Source: Chrysomallon squamiferum | Taxonomy: Eukaryota; Mollusca; Gastropoda; Neomphalida; Peltospiridae | DNA: 64,000 nt | Reading direction: 5' to 3' | NCBI GenBank assembly: GCA_012295275.1 | Contig: CM022667.1 | Location: 15,123,168 to 15,187,167 of the forward strand | Shown here: one piece after another, positions 1-12,960 of the stretch | Position numbering within the stretch: position 1 is the stretch's first letter | Layout of the letters: every line of letters starts with the position of its first letter | Made by a program: the position numbers and the translations under genes | The notes under the pieces: generated by a model | Told to the model about the DNA's origin: nothing | The model's database searches: none | Seen by the model: the letters and a program-made list of their open reading frames with translations, nothing else

Positions 1-922
1 TAGTGTTACTGCATTTGTATGTCTGTTTTTATTTCTCATTGTATATGAATGTTTTGGGGCTTCTTTTATTTATGTCTGTACTGTCTTAGTTTTGGTGAAT
101 AATAACACTGACATTGACTCAAAACAGTTTACAGCTGTCACAATCATCAGCTACTGCTGAACACAAGGAAAAGAATGAAATGTTTGTTTACTGGTACTTC
201 AACAACACTTCATTTTTTAATGTCCTTTTCAACTTCCTTGAAAAGCAAATCATTTTGTTGCTAATTCAGTAAATGTTTCATTTCCGAGCTAGCAGATTTT
301 TAGACCTTTTCTGCATAATTTTATATATATTTTGTAAATGAGATGTTGGTTTGTGTAAAATATGGCATTTTTAATATTTCCATTCAAAATCCTAAAGTTC
401 ATTCTTTGTAAAGACTGATTAAAACAAACCTTAAAACATAAAATTTATTACATTACTGTTAACTTGCCCTTCATCTCAGCAGTGACATGTTGCATTGCTA
501 CTATTTAAAAAACTGGAATAAACAATTCACATTTTGGGGTTTTAAAATATAATATTTGCTAATAAAAATAAACTGGGAGTTAAAATTTTGATTTAAATGA
601 ATGAGGTTATTATGAAAGTACAGTGAATACTGGTCAGATCAAGTTATTTCGAAACTGTTCAAGTCTCAGATAAAGTTACAATTATGTTCAAAATATCACT
701 GGTACTGATTTCATTAGACTATATTGAATGCTAGTAATTATTTTTTGATTTACTATAGGCAGTAAAGATAATGAATGAATCTGGCTGAAGATATCACATA
801 TTTTGGTATAAACTAAATTTATTTCTGTTACAGTGTGTTGAACTCCACTGAACAAACATTTCTTTCTTTCTAAACACACCACTGTCCACATGTCCTGACT
901 GACATCACCTCTCTCATTACAG
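1..922 (+). other. 5' flanking intron of the SLC6 gene
   Basis: AT-rich sequence with very few CpG (three in the first kilobase) and no recognisable SLC6 exon. The first recognised exon opens after a good pyrimidine tract and AG at 921-922 and begins inside a codon, so this stretch is read as the 3' part of an intron whose upstream exon lies outside the window. A short reading frame on the minus strand at 688-930 overlaps the exon and has no protein-like features. Confidence 0.6.
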
Positions 923-1047
923 AGATTCAATTTTAGTTACCTTCATCAGTGAAGGTACTAGCATATATGCTGGCTTCGTCATATTTACTGTCCTTGGAGT
1001 TATGGCACATCGCCAGGGTGTGCATGTGTCAGAGGTTGTCTCATCAG
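923..1047 (+). CDS. SLC6 exon: TM7 and start of EL4
   Basis: It starts with the last base of a split codon and then reads [18 protein letters not shown] and on to VSS. The acceptor is a CT-rich tract with ACAG; the donor is TCAG|GTGAG, leaving one base of a Gly codon. Aligned to GAT1 (RDSIIVCCINSCTSMFAGF, from memory), the Na1 ligand Asn falls on Ser at 948-950 and the chloride-site Ser is kept at 960-962. Confidence 0.93.
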
Positions 1048-4018
1048 GTGAGAATTTATTAATACTACCTTTTCATACTGGCCTTCTGTTTTGACCTGAG
1101 AGAGATAGACCATTATTGATTTATATTGTCAGTTTTTCAGGGAGTGTACAGATGTGTATTATTTAATAGTATATTCGAGGGCATATGTTGCTGATGTTCA
1201 AAACAACAGATGTCTGCTGTAGCTGATAATAGAATTATTGATTTCAAATTTAATTGTGAACCTGAGGATCAGATATTTTGTGAAATGAATAAAATAATAA
1301 AAAAATATTAAGAAAAAAAAAATTTAAAAGAAACTAAGGAAGAAAAATGAAAACCCCAAAAGAATGTAATAGAATAAAACAAAATAAAATAAAATAAATA
1401 AGAAAGAAAGAAAACAAAATAACAAGGTTAAAATCTCTAATATATTATGTTTAATAATATAATAATAATAATAACAATAATAATAATATTAATAATATTA
1501 ATAATATTAATAATATTAATAATATCAATAATAATAATAATATTAATAATATTAATAATAACATCAATAATATTAATAATAAGAATAAATATCTCCATTT
1601 GTCATCTTTTCTTCTCTCATATAGTCATACATGTTTATTATTGTTTTGGGTTCACATAATTTCTTTTCTGAAAATCACTTGGCAAACAAATGTGGCTGTT
1701 TTTCATATGCAGAAAATTAGTATGTTTTGACAGGGAGGAATAAGTCAATTCTTTGTCAGAAGTCTTTTTTATAATTATGAAATGATAGACACACATATGC
1801 CTTGGTATGTACTATTACGCTGGCTGCATTTCCTGATGAACTGACAATAGAATTACTGAAATTATGATATTATAGTTATAATGAAAGACGTATGTAAGAG
1901 ACATGGTTGTATGTAAGTTTATCACAAAGTTAAATAAACATTTTAAAAATGTTTCTTTTAATTTTATTTTCAATATTATTTTGTAAATTTAAGGGAACAG
2001 TTTTTCAGTGATGGACAAATTTTTAGAACATCGATATTTAAACATTTTTAAGTAAAGGAAATTTGTTGAGAAACAACAACAAAAAAAAAGAGCTAAATTT
2101 TGAAACAGATGTCATTTAAGAATGTGCTTATAGACATTTTTTATTTATTCATATAGCTACACATACTGATTTTGCATTATCAGTGAAAGAAGGAAAGACA
2201 ATTACATAAAAATGTAAATTTAAAGTAATTCTTTGGATTCAATAGTATTGAACTTATTTAACTTGTAGAGTCTCTAATCAAGATTCAAACACAGTTTAAA
2301 CCTCAATTGTTTGATACACTTGAGGAATTAGAATTTAGAAATTTAATGTTTTTGAGCCTTGAGAGTTCTTAAAGTTTTATAAGTTCAAACTACTATTCTA
2401 GTTTAAGAGCAGTTCATATTTTAAAGCAGCGTGTATTCATGCAGAGTTGAAAATTTGAAAACTCTGTTCGAAACTGAAGATGTTTTAAAATATCAACATT
2501 TAGTATGTGTAGCTTTGAAAAATACACAGTTAAAAGATTGTAAGTATCGATGTCAAATAGTAACACTGATCCTCACTGCAGTCCCATTATAATTTCCTTC
2601 AGGTCAAATGTGAAATGGCTAAAATTATTCTTGAAATGGCTAACTGATTTGTATTTTTAAAATCTCTCTCTTTTCTAACACTTTACCCTTTATTAACAAA
2701 CAGAGAGTATTAGAAATAATGACCAAGATAAATATTAAAAAATAAAAAAATAAAATAACAAAGCAACAGTTTTTGTTACTTTCATTTTAATACTGAAAAT
2801 CTTGTGTTCATAATATTTTACTATAGTCATTTTTATCTGCTGAACAAGTTTATATTATTTTATTTTATTTTATTTTATTTTATTTGCTTATTGATATGTT
2901 TATTATTTATCAGTTTATTAATTTAATTTATATTTTATTTATTTATTTACTTACCTTCATAAAAACTTACCTATTTATTTATATTTTATTGAATAGAAAA
3001 TTATTTATCCATATAAAATTTTTTGTATATATTATTGTCACAGGAGGAATTTTGGGGTAATATGTCATTTGATTTTTGATTTTTGTTTTCCTTTATAATT
3101 GTGTGGACTAATATATTGCTAGATTAAATTATAAGTTTTAATAATGAAATGAATGATCTCACCCATTAAAATGGATGCCTTAGTTTTGAGGTATATTGCA
3201 TATAGCTAACTGAAAAGACCCATTCTTTTCTCCTAGTCCAGTTAATAAACACATTTAATCACACCTAAGGATTTTCTTCAGTAGGAATTTGATACTTCTC
3301 TCCCTAATGTTTTCCACTGCTGATTAATAGTAAGGCTGTTTACATTTCTTAAAGGCTGTTCTTTAATAATATGATATAAGATTTCCACCCTTCTTTCATT
3401 TGCACAGGTCAAATGTGACATTTTAATGGTTCATCACACAAAACTGGTATTAATGTCATATGAACAAACTAATTATTTTTCATTTGGATTGTGAATGCTT
3501 CATATGATTTCATAATTTGAATTAATGTAATAAAAAGGAGAGAGAGAGAAAAAAGAACAACTTTAGTTCTTACAGGAAAAAAAAGGTTACATTTCTGTTT
3601 TCTGACCACATTCCTTAAAAAAATCATATTAATTATCTCAGCTGGTTGTTTAGTCCGACTTATTCCTATTGCTGTAACGTGTAACTATGATAAAATAAGA
3701 TGTCCAATTTCAAAACAGATATTACATTTTTCATCTTCATTTTCAATTCAGACAGTTATTCTGACACTCATATCATTGTATTCCCTCAATAATAAGGGAT
3801 TTCTTTCTTTTTTGAGAGGGGAATGTTTCTACCAAAAAGGCTATTACAGTGACAAGATGAAAATGACTTCCCTTTTCCTCCAAGACAATACATTTCTTAC
3901 TTCACCAAAAACTGCAGGTTTTAGTTGATATGACCAGTCATTTTCCTCACACCCAGTTTCTCCTTTTCTCCCAAACAGTATATTTCTTACTCCAGCAGTT
4001 TGATAGGTATTATTTATT

Positions 4019-4054
<36 letters not shown>

Positions 4055-6118
4055 TAAAATAATATGGTGAGTCCTTTTCCTTTCATCCAGCTTAGCAACA
4101 GATATCTTGCATCTATTCTAATAGAAAGATGAAAAGAGCTGCCCTTTTCATATTCTTGATAATGCTTTTAGTTCCAAAAATGGAAAGAACCCACACTTAA
4201 TTGTACACAATTTTCTAATTTCTGCACAGGGGTATAATTAATCCTTTTCATACTACCTCAGTTAGATGGAATTTTCATATATTTGTGTGTTTGTGTGTGT
4301 ATGTGTATGTTTGAAATGGGTCCCTATTACAGATTATGTCATTATCAACTCAATCCTTCACAAAATCTTCATATATTGAAAACAAATTCTTTTTTTTTGT
4401 TTTATTTTTTTTTCCATTTCCTTTTTTATTTATTTATCTTTTTTTATTTTATTTTTTATTTATTTATTTATTTTAATTTTTTTTCTGTTTCTCAAATACA
4501 TAAATCACAGGGTTTAAATTTAAAATGGGTGAAGTTTTGTTGTTTTTTTTAAAAAGAAAAAGAAAAAGTCTTTCATCTCATTTTCATGCATGTACATGTA
4601 TGTATTTGATGGAATATATTTTAACTTCATTTCAGACAAGAGAAGGTCTGCATCTCGGAATTATGTTGGCTTGTGCCGTGTCACTTGTGTATGTACTAAG
4701 CAGAAAAAGTAACAAAGTCAATTTCAGCATTTTATATGCATATCCATTAATAACATTTAAAATGTTATAGTTAATATAATTAGTCCTAAAAGTTTATAAA
4801 TTAATTTATATAAATGAAACACTCTTAAATTAATATTCTGTTATTGTTTGCAAATATTTCCTGAAAGGATCATTTCATTTATGAAAGTAAATAAATAATA
4901 TTTTTTTCAAAAAGTAGAAAATAAGTAGGGAAATAAATGAACAAATAAACAAATCGCAATATGTTAAAATAATTTTTTTAAAAGTAATTATAAAATTTTA
5001 TTTTAATATTAATGATAGTGTATTTAATATAAAACTATATTTTTATTAATAAATACATAATAAATCTATTAAAATTGTATTTAAAAGCTGATTAATAAAA
5101 TATTTTTAATACATATTTCTTAACTTTGAATTCTCTTTATGTTTATTTTTGGCAAATTATCACTGCTGTGTCACAAGAAGTGATATTATTATGTTATGTG
5201 TTATATAATTCAACTTTACTCATCAACAAGTTTTTATTTGCCATAACAACCATAATTGTGCCAGTCTACTAATATAATCATTGTAACTAATGCTTAGGAA
5301 AATGTCTAGTTTCAGCCTAAAATGATTGCAGTATAAATAACACAAGTTGAAATATAACAGGAATATGCACAGATAATTTGAATTAAGTCAATAAAATGAA
5401 AATGTCGGGCAATAATAAAGTTTTACTAGTATTAACACCGAAAAATTTAACAACTAATAAAATTTCAACAGTGAAATTTAATTGTATTTAAGATGCAGAT
5501 CTATAAAGAAAGTTTTTTGGGGTCATCTGGAAACTGATAACTCCTGTTTTATTGCTGTAAGACTAAAAACAAACTAATGTCCAACTGATCCTTGTGGAAA
5601 GATAATGTTTTAATTCCAAGATCTATTCTTTCAGCTGCTGAGACATTCTTCCCATATACTAGCAGTTTGCAATATTCATCTGTGATGGTCAGTCTTTATA
5701 ATAATTTAGGCAGACCTATTGTTCTTATAATATTGAATGGTTAAACTAGAATATTTTGAAAATAATGGTGTGTTCTATTAGATTAAAATTTAAAAAATCA
5801 GTCAATACTGACAAACATTATGTCTGACAGGATAAAAGATGCTGGCAGATATTCTTTTAATCATTTAATCATGCCACTGTTTATGACTGTTTTGTCCCAA
5901 ATTACTTCATATGTTCTTTGTGGACACCAGTCTATAACAGTTTCTTTTGTAGAACTATTTCAGAGACCACTAAATATATTTATCCTCAACTCTTTTTTTT
6001 AAAGAACCTATATAAATGGTCAAAAATATTGCTGATAATATCACTTCAGACATTATAGCAGTGTTTAAAATATTCATAATTTTTATTGAAATTATATGAA
6101 CTCATAAATACATTTATT

Positions 6119-6184
<66 letters not shown>

Positions 6185-6187
6185 TAA

Positions 6188-6218
<31 letters not shown>

Positions 6219-7908
6219 CTGAAAAGAATAAAAACATTAATCCGAGGTGATAAAATACTTTGTTTTAAAAGTTAGAATAATGCATACACATTCAGATTAT
6301 TTATATAATAAAATATGACATATAAGTCAACCGCGTAATTTTATTTATATACTTTATATATTTCTTGTGATAAAACTTTTGTAACTTATATTTGCTGTTG
6401 TTTCAGGAAATATGTATATATGAATATGTGTTGTTATGTTTATGCAGATTTTATTGAACTGAAAATGCTCTCCTGTATTTGAAAACAAAGCAATATTATT
6501 TTACAAAAATAGTGCAATTAGGAGATTTCATTTAATTTTTAATTACTTGATAGAAAATAACAATAGACTTAGAATTTACTGTACAAAATTTAAAAATTTC
6601 AATGGGTTCTTTTACCTTATTTGATTATTCATCCTGAACTTTTATATAATAATAAAACATACTGCCATCTCACATTAAATGTAAGTATTGGGATATAAAT
6701 ATATACTGGTATATAATAATTATCTCCTAACACATATATATTTTCAAGATATAATAATAAAGCTTTACCAATGTCTTTTCCAGATGCATAAAAATACTGA
6801 ATTGGAAAAAAAAAAGGGCCAGTAATCTCAAATTATTCCGTAAAAAGTCTGAATCATAAAGAAACAGACCATAATAAGAATTTTATATATATATATATGT
6901 ATACTTCAAACATACATCAGTCAACTAGTTCATTATAATCTTTGATAAATTAAAATATTAGTTTATTATATCAATCTGCTGTACTGAAAAACTAGTTAAT
7001 ACTTTAATTCACTGAATTTTTATTCATGGTTTTGAACTCATAAAGCAGTTTCTCTTCAAGACACTGTTCCCTATTCATCCTGGAAAAAAAAACAAAAAAA
7101 ACAAAAACTAAAGTGAAGTGATAGTATTTTGCAGTGTATAAATCAGTCCAGCTGTAACACAAATTTAATCAAAGTAATCCAACTTACTGTGTACCAGCAG
7201 TCTGCACACATGCTACTTTCAGCATAAAACATCAGATCATAGTTGACATGTTGAAACATTAAACATCATTTCCCTTAATGGATTAGCTAAATGGATATAT
7301 GTTTGAAGTAAACAAATATAAACGTCCATTTTGATATGAATCAGTATTTTTTTGCACTATATTTTAAGACAGTTGGTATTATTAACTGTTGTTCTTCCTG
7401 GATATCATACAGGAGAGTATTTTGTGTGCATCTGAATGAAGATGTTCTGAATGATGTATCATAATGTTCATAATAATGTCTGTTAATGTTCTTGATCTCT
7501 TGGTGTATGGTGAAAAGGACATTCTCTTTATTTAAAAGTGTTCTTGTTTATTAATTATATTTAAAAATAACAGGACAGTTCAATTTCTTTAATAACTGAA
7601 CACATTTTATTTTTTTGATACAGTATTGAATGACTTGATTTAACCATCAAAAAATAAATAAATAAAGAAAGAAAGAAAGAAAGAAAGAAGAAAAGAAAAG
7701 AAATAGAAAAATAATTAAAGAAATAAAGAAAACCCAAATGCAGATATAATTTGAAAATAATCATCTGCATTATTTATTTAAATTATTAATTAATTAAAAC
7801 TTTTACTAGCTTGACACGTTTATAATTTCCTATTTTTAAAAAAAATAAATAAATAAATTTATTTACAAGACTTATCCTTTTTAGCATACACCACAAACAT
7901 TTCATAGC

Positions 7909-7941
<33 letters not shown>

Positions 7942-8523
7942 AATACTTAAAAGAAAGAAGAAAAAAATTAGATAACAATAATATAAAAAAATAATTTATT
8001 ATTAATTAAAACAAATAAACAATTGGAGCAAATGAATGCAAACCTCTGAAAAAGTCTAAGGAAATATTTTCTAAAATTTTTCTGCTACTATTATTCAGGA
8101 CCTGGGTTAGGATTTGTTGCATACCCTGAAGCACTCTCTGGACTCCCAATTCCACAGCTGTGGTCATTCATCTTCTTTGTGATGCTTCTTACAGTCGGGC
8201 TGGACTCACAGGTAAAAAAATCTCTATTTAATATTTCACACTGCATTTTAATGTTAATGCTTTCAGATCTATGAAAGTATTTTTCTCTTTGTACAATGGC
8301 ATTATGGGCCAATAATTTATTACCATTTGGCAGAATGAATCTGTTACATGGAGCTAATTGTTAAATTTAAAATGAATGAATGAATAGATTTTAAGTTTAA
8401 TCATGTAGTATAAATTAAATGGTTTTTACATTTTAAGCATATATTTTTTGTAATGGTGATCTGAGAAACATATTTTTCTACCACTACTGCATGAGCTTCT
8501 ATAGTCAATTAAAACCAAATGGA

Positions 8524-8560
<37 letters not shown>

Positions 8561-10371
8561 TCTTAATATTAATTTAAACTATAATATTTGTAATTTATAA
8601 TTCTTGCATTTTCTTTGTATTATAGGTTTCTGTTTATGGTATAGAGACCTTACTAAATTAATCATCATTATTGGAAATTGCATATTCCACAAAGATGGGT
8701 CATACATATAAATCAAGAAGTAAAACAATTAAAAAATACCAAAAATAAATATTCTGAATTTGTGGTAATTAGTAATTGTTTTCTTTTTCTGTTAAATGTT
8801 ATCATATTAATTTTTGTCTGAATTTGTGATGGGTTTTTCAATTTAATTATTATTATCATTTTTTAAAATAATTATTCTGTTGATTTCAGTTTGTTAACAT
8901 TGAGATTGTGCTGACAGGAATAGTGGATTTGTTTCCAAGACTGCTCCGATTCAGAACTTTGCTAACAGCAGGCCTGTGTGTGTTTTGCTTTATTGTCGGA
9001 CTTCCATATTGTGCCAATGTAAGTAAAAGATGTTAAATGTTATTATACATAAAGATAGATGTTTTTAGTATTCACTCAGTCAACTCAGCATATCTCTTCA
9101 ATGTTTGCAATTTAGATAGCTAAATCAGATGGTCTCTTATAGTACTGTTGTATTATTTTATATATGGTTTTCTTTTACCATTTGTTACAGGGTGGTATCT
9201 ACGTGTTCCAGTTGGCTGATTGGTATGTGGCTGCACTGATTCTTATCATCAGCATCATGGAATGCATAATTGTGGCATGGATATATGGTGAGACACAACA
9301 CTTTCTTGTAAACTTTCTTCAGAATTTATTTCAGATTCAGGTTACTTCTAGGATGTAAGTATTCACAACAACATAATAGAAACAAAACATGCATACAGAG
9401 ATATACAGTATAAACACATAACACTCATATTTATTTGTTTATTTATTTATGGCGGGGAAGTTACTTTTTTTATCTAGAAGAGTTTTTTTTTCCTTCTTTT
9501 GGAGATGGTTATGCTATAGATTACTTCCATGTTTATCTTTTTTCTAATTATACTGACATTACACCTTTTTTTTAATATATAATAATAGTATAAATGAGTG
9601 ATATACTCAAGCCATTGAACTTGTAAAAGGCATTTAAAATATTCTGTACTTTTTTGGGATCTCATTTAAAAAATTTCTTCTAAAGGATTCAAACGCTTGG
9701 ATGCTGATCTGGAACTGATGATAGGAAGAAAGGTTCCTGTTGTTTTCAAAATCATGCTGACCTACATCACTCCCTTGGTTTTCTCGGTAAAATGTTTTTG
9801 TTGTTTTTGTTTGTTCCTCTAAAATTCTAAATCATTAAAAACTGATATTAAGAGTATTAAATGGATAATTTAAACAAATATAAAGTGAAAAAATAAAAGT
9901 GAACAAAAAAAATGGTATAGCTTTTATTTGTTTTATTTATTGATTTTTTGTATATATTTTTTTTTTTTTTTTTGTTATTTGATAATTGTTAATTAAACAG
10001 AAATAATAGTTTCTTTACTTTTTTGTGTATTTTTTCTGCTTTTTGATTTTAACACTGTTTCTTTACTTCAGGTTGCTATAGTGATCACTCTAGCACAGTA
10101 CACATTGCCAACCTATGGTAAATACAAATATCCCCACTACAGTGCTATCATTGGCTGGGTCTATGCTTTGATCCCCATACTTCCAATACCAGTATTCATG
10201 ATCTGGGAACTCAGCAGAGCAAAAGGTTCTTTGAAACAGGTTAGTCACATTTCCCAACTTAGTAAATATATTAACATAATGCTGTGTCTCATTTTGAAAT
10301 TAATATTATTATTTTTTTTTTAGCTTGTTAGTCAGGAAACAGTACTGGGACTGAAAATACTTTTATTACAT

Positions 10372-10406
<35 letters not shown>

Positions 10407-10879
10407 TATATTACTATTTTCAAAATTAAACCTGATTTAAATGATGAAATTTATCAGATATTAATACAATAGTTGTAATGTTATAATATTATATGTATTA
10501 ATTAATAACAGCATTCTTGAATAACTATTTATAATCATTTAATGAATTTTTAATGTTCAAGATCTAAATAGTGTAATGCAATTCATAGATCAACTATTAT
10601 TTGTAATTAAAATCTTATTTTTAACAATGTGCTAAACAAATTTCATGACAATAACATTTTAATATTATTTCTTTAATGGAAGTTACACTGAAAGGCCACT
10701 GACAATAGTATTAAATAAATACTGTTAAAACAATTACGTTATTTTTAATTCAGCGTATTCTCAAGACCATCACTCCCTCAGATCACTGGGTTCCAAACAA
10801 GAAGTCTTGTCAGGCAAAGTACATAGAAAAAGAGCACAGCACTTTTAAAGAAAACATCTGCCATTTGTGCATCCGATAA
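923..10879 (+). CDS. SLC6 family Na+/Cl- dependent neurotransmitter/amino-acid transporter, C-terminal half (7 exons, 5'-partial)
   Basis: Joined exons 923-1047, 8099-8211, 8890-9018, 9191-9287, 9686-9786, 10072-10239 and 10754-10879 encode about 285 residues and end at a TAA. Family members are plasma-membrane symporters that use Na+ and Cl- gradients to import neurotransmitters, amino acids or osmolytes. Seen: [15 protein letters not shown] (TM7), [13 protein letters not shown] (EL4), VGLDSQF (TM8), [12 protein letters not shown] (TM10), a [10 protein letters not shown] segment before TM12, and KGSLKQRI leading into the tail. The spacing matches the C-terminal half of GAT1-type proteins from memory, so six helices (TM7-TM12) and a complete C-terminus are present. 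The Na2-site Asp-Ser (8203-8208), the Cl-site Ser of TM7 (960-962) and the TM10 gate Asp (9218-9220) are kept; the Na1-site Asn of TM7 is replaced by Ser (948-950). Substrate is unknown. The GLDSQF and KGSLKQR signatures favour the GABA/taurine/creatine/glycine side of the family. Exons upstream of TM7 are outside the window. Confidence 0.95.
1048..8098 (+). other. 7 kb SLC6 intron, AT-rich with microsatellites
   Basis: A long intron with about 2-3 CpG per kb. Repeats include (AAT)n at 1450-1585, (TTTTA)n near 2853-2885, (TTTA)n/(TTA)n near 4012-4053, T-rich runs at 4385-4485, (AAT)n then (AATA)n at 6120-6218, (AAAG)n near 7668-7690 and poly-A at 7910-7931. Flanking exons join in frame across it (one base plus GA makes the Gly of GPGLGF), so no coding exon is required inside. 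I see no gene in either strand. Confidence 0.8.
8099..8211 (+). CDS. SLC6 exon: EL4 and first part of TM8
   Basis: It completes Gly with GA and reads [19 protein letters not shown] onward to VGLDSQ. The acceptor is TTATTCAG, the donor CAG|GTAAAA. The Asp-Ser pair (8203-8208) corresponds to the Na2 sodium site of the GAT/SERT group. The following intron (8212-8889) is AT-rich with an (AT)n run at 8528-8554 and nothing gene-like. Confidence 0.94.
8890..9018 (+). CDS. SLC6 exon: end of TM8 to TM9
   Basis: In phase 0 it reads [20 protein letters not shown], then a hydrophobic helix ending LPYCAN (43 codons). The acceptor is TGATTTCAG and the donor AAT|GTAAGT, a near-consensus site. The next intron is 172 bp and holds nothing recognised. 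Confidence 0.94.
9191..9287 (+). CDS. SLC6 exon: TM10
   Basis: It opens [17 protein letters not shown] and ends AWIY plus one base of Gly (32 codons and one base). The Asp at 9218-9220 aligns with the TM10 extracellular-gate Asp of GAT1 (D451, from memory). The acceptor is TTGTTACAG, the donor G|GTGAGA. The following intron, 9288-9685, is AT-rich with a short (TTTA)n run. Confidence 0.94.
9686..9786 (+). CDS. SLC6 exon: loop 10-11 and start of TM11
   Basis: It completes the split Gly with GA and reads [18 protein letters not shown] and on to PLVFS (33 codons). The ELMIG motif corresponds to the family's 'EMxG' cytoplasmic loop after TM10. The acceptor is preceded by a weaker pyrimidine tract (TTTCTTCTAAAG); the donor is TCG|GTAAAA. 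The next intron (9787-10071) is T-rich. Confidence 0.92.
10072..10239 (+). CDS. SLC6 exon: TM11-TM12
   Basis: In phase 0, 56 codons read [16 protein letters not shown], a [10 protein letters not shown] segment, a hydrophobic TM12 and AKGSLKQ. The acceptor is TTTACTTCAG, the donor CAG|GTTAGT. The KGSLKQ end is shared with GAT1 (from memory). The following intron (10240-10753) carries an (ATTT)n block at 10368-10409. Confidence 0.94.
10754..10879 (+). CDS. SLC6 terminal coding exon: cytoplasmic tail and stop
   Basis: It reads [17 protein letters not shown], then a Cys/Lys/Glu/His-rich tail ending HLCIR and TAA at 10877-10879 (41 codons). The 'PSDHWVP' stretch aligns with the 'P-x-x-D/E-W-x-P' segment common after TM12. 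No C-terminal PDZ-binding motif is apparent, unlike several vertebrate members. Confidence 0.92.
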   Translation, partial: RILKTITPSDHWVPNKKSCQAKYIEKEHSTFKENICHLCIR

Positions 10880-11066
10880 AACTTTGTGTATGTATGGCTG
10901 TATATATGTGTATATTTGAATGAAAGACTGAAAAAAACACCCAGAAAAAACAAACAAAAAAAACAACTTTATTACTGCTTGAATATAGTAACAGAAGTAA
11001 AAAAAAAAAAAAAATGTTCTGCAGTTTGAAAAGAATATTTGCCTAGGATGCTAGTATATCAGATTT

Positions 11067-11076
11067 AATAAATAAA
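11067..11076 (+). terminator. candidate proximal polyadenylation signal
   Basis: Two overlapping AATAAA hexamers lie about 190 bp after the stop codon, followed within 50 bp by a GT-rich stretch that leads into the (TG)n tract. In AT-rich DNA such hexamers are common by chance, so this is only a candidate cleavage site. Confidence 0.4.
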
Positions 11077-11118
11077 AAAAGTGATGCTTGTGTTTGTATG
11101 TGCATATGCTTGCATGTG

Positions 11119-11120
<2 letters not shown>

Positions 11121-11166
<46 letters not shown>

Positions 11167-11182
11167 TGTGTGTGTGTGTGTG
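11121..11182 (+). repeat. (TG)n microsatellite
   Basis: TG repeats with a short TTTT interruption. They lie just downstream of the proximal AATAAA pair, so they could act as a GU-rich downstream element if transcribed. Confidence 0.95.
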
Positions 11183-11442
11183 TCCATGCATATTTATATG
11201 TGTATCAATGTAGCCTTTTTTGTCAGACGGGATGTACACATTTGATCTGCTTACATGAAAATCTATGAAACAGCTTGTTGAGTTGAATACATGGATATTT
11301 TTGTGGATGGTAGGTTTTAAGAAAAACAAAAGTAAATAATGGTAAGCTTTAAAAAGATACATATCTAATTTTAGTATGACTTTAACAATCAGGTCTTTTG
11401 ACACGAACTCAGCTTTAATACAAATCTATCTCAGAAATGTTT

Positions 11443-11449
11443 TTATATA

Positions 11450-11519
<70 letters not shown>

Positions 11520-11522
11520 TAT
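11443..11522. repeat. (AT)n microsatellite
   Basis: About 80 bp of near-perfect alternating AT, self-complementary and able to form a hairpin. A shorter (TG)n stretch follows near 11650-11695. Confidence 0.95.
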
Positions 11523-12742
11523 ATTAGCATTGTTTTAAAATGACTGTATTAATTTGATTGTAATTATTACTATCAGTTAGAGACAGGAAATTACTGATAG
11601 CTTTATGATTTACACATGCTTGTAGATAAGCATCACATGGGAACAGATGTTTGTGTGTGTGTGTGTCTGTGTGAGTATGTGTGTGTGTGTGTCTGTATTT
11701 GTGTACATGCAGACTTGTCTTTATTTAGGAATATGGCAAAGCAGTTTGTGTGTGATTTATTAAAATTACACCTTTTTTTATTTACATAGTTTCATTATAC
11801 ATATTCATGAAATTATATTCATGCATGTTTCATAGTATTTGTTTTGTAATGTTTTTAATATATATTTTATAAAATAATTCAGTAAACATTTTTTATGCTT
11901 TTAAAATTAAAATAGGATAAATGATAAAGGATAATAATTTATAAATTTTTGACTATCATATTAAAATAAAATAATTACAATAAGCATGGAACTTACAGAC
12001 TTAATTAAACTGTTATGTAGGTGTTTGAAATTTAATTTTTAAGAAAAGTATATATCATACTATATTATTTGAAAAAATATATATGATACCATTTATTATA
12101 CAATACATATCTATACACATGCATTTTAAATTATAAAATAAATTTCTTAGAATTTTCAATTTCAGATTAATTGTTCCTTCAATAAATGAAATTAGAAAAT
12201 TAATTATATTACTTGAAAAGAAACTAAATATAAACATTGTCTTATGTACAGTAATGCTTTTTGTTTAACATTGATAATCTTGCATACTGAAAGTAATTAA
12301 TGCATCCACTCCTATACCATGAAATTTCCTGTTGGATGCCAAAATGTTGCTTCATTACTTTGGAAATAATGGAAAAAAGAAACGTATATTTACACCACTG
12401 AATGGTATTAATTGATTTTTGACTGAAAGTATTTTAAAAGACTCAATGATATGGTTTTTATTTTTTAATCTTTCACTTTTCTTATTGTATTGAGATTAAT
12501 ATATAGTTAATGGATTGTGCTCAATTTTACTATTTCAAATTAATTTTATGAAGTATATGAAACTTCACCACACACTGCATTTTGTAAATAGAAGATAAGA
12601 AGTGTCACTTGAAATTAAAAAAATAATTATAAAAAAACTTGGAGTGTTTTGTCTTTGATTTAATTATATTATTTAGAAACAGGTTAAGACAGGTTAATTG
12701 TTTATTTATTTATTTATTTACACACATATTTTCTTTCACTTT

Positions 12743-12855
<113 letters not shown>

Positions 12856-12937
12856 GTGTAATCGCTGTTTCCATGGTTCTCAGTCAATAATTTTCTCCCA
12901 GTAATAAGTTATTACTGACTGTGTGCAATATAACCTT

Positions 12938-12943
12938 AATAAA
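12938..12943 (+). terminator. candidate distal polyadenylation signal
   Basis: AATAAA in the context CCTTAATAAATAGC, about 110-140 bp before the rise in CpG density. That coincidence makes it the better candidate for the end of the transcription unit; no transcript evidence is available. Confidence 0.35.
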
Positions 12944-12960
12944 TAGCATTTAGCCACTTG

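Noticed and set aside
4634-4720. Exon-like stretch after TTTCATTTCAG in the large SLC6 intron ([17 protein letters not shown])
   Set aside because: The flanking SLC6 exons already join in frame across the intron, no good donor follows and the peptide matches nothing in SLC6. Most likely a chance frame.
9164-9358. 64-codon frame covering the TM10 exon
   Set aside because: It is the real exon 9191-9287 extended into both introns; the spliced exon is annotated instead.
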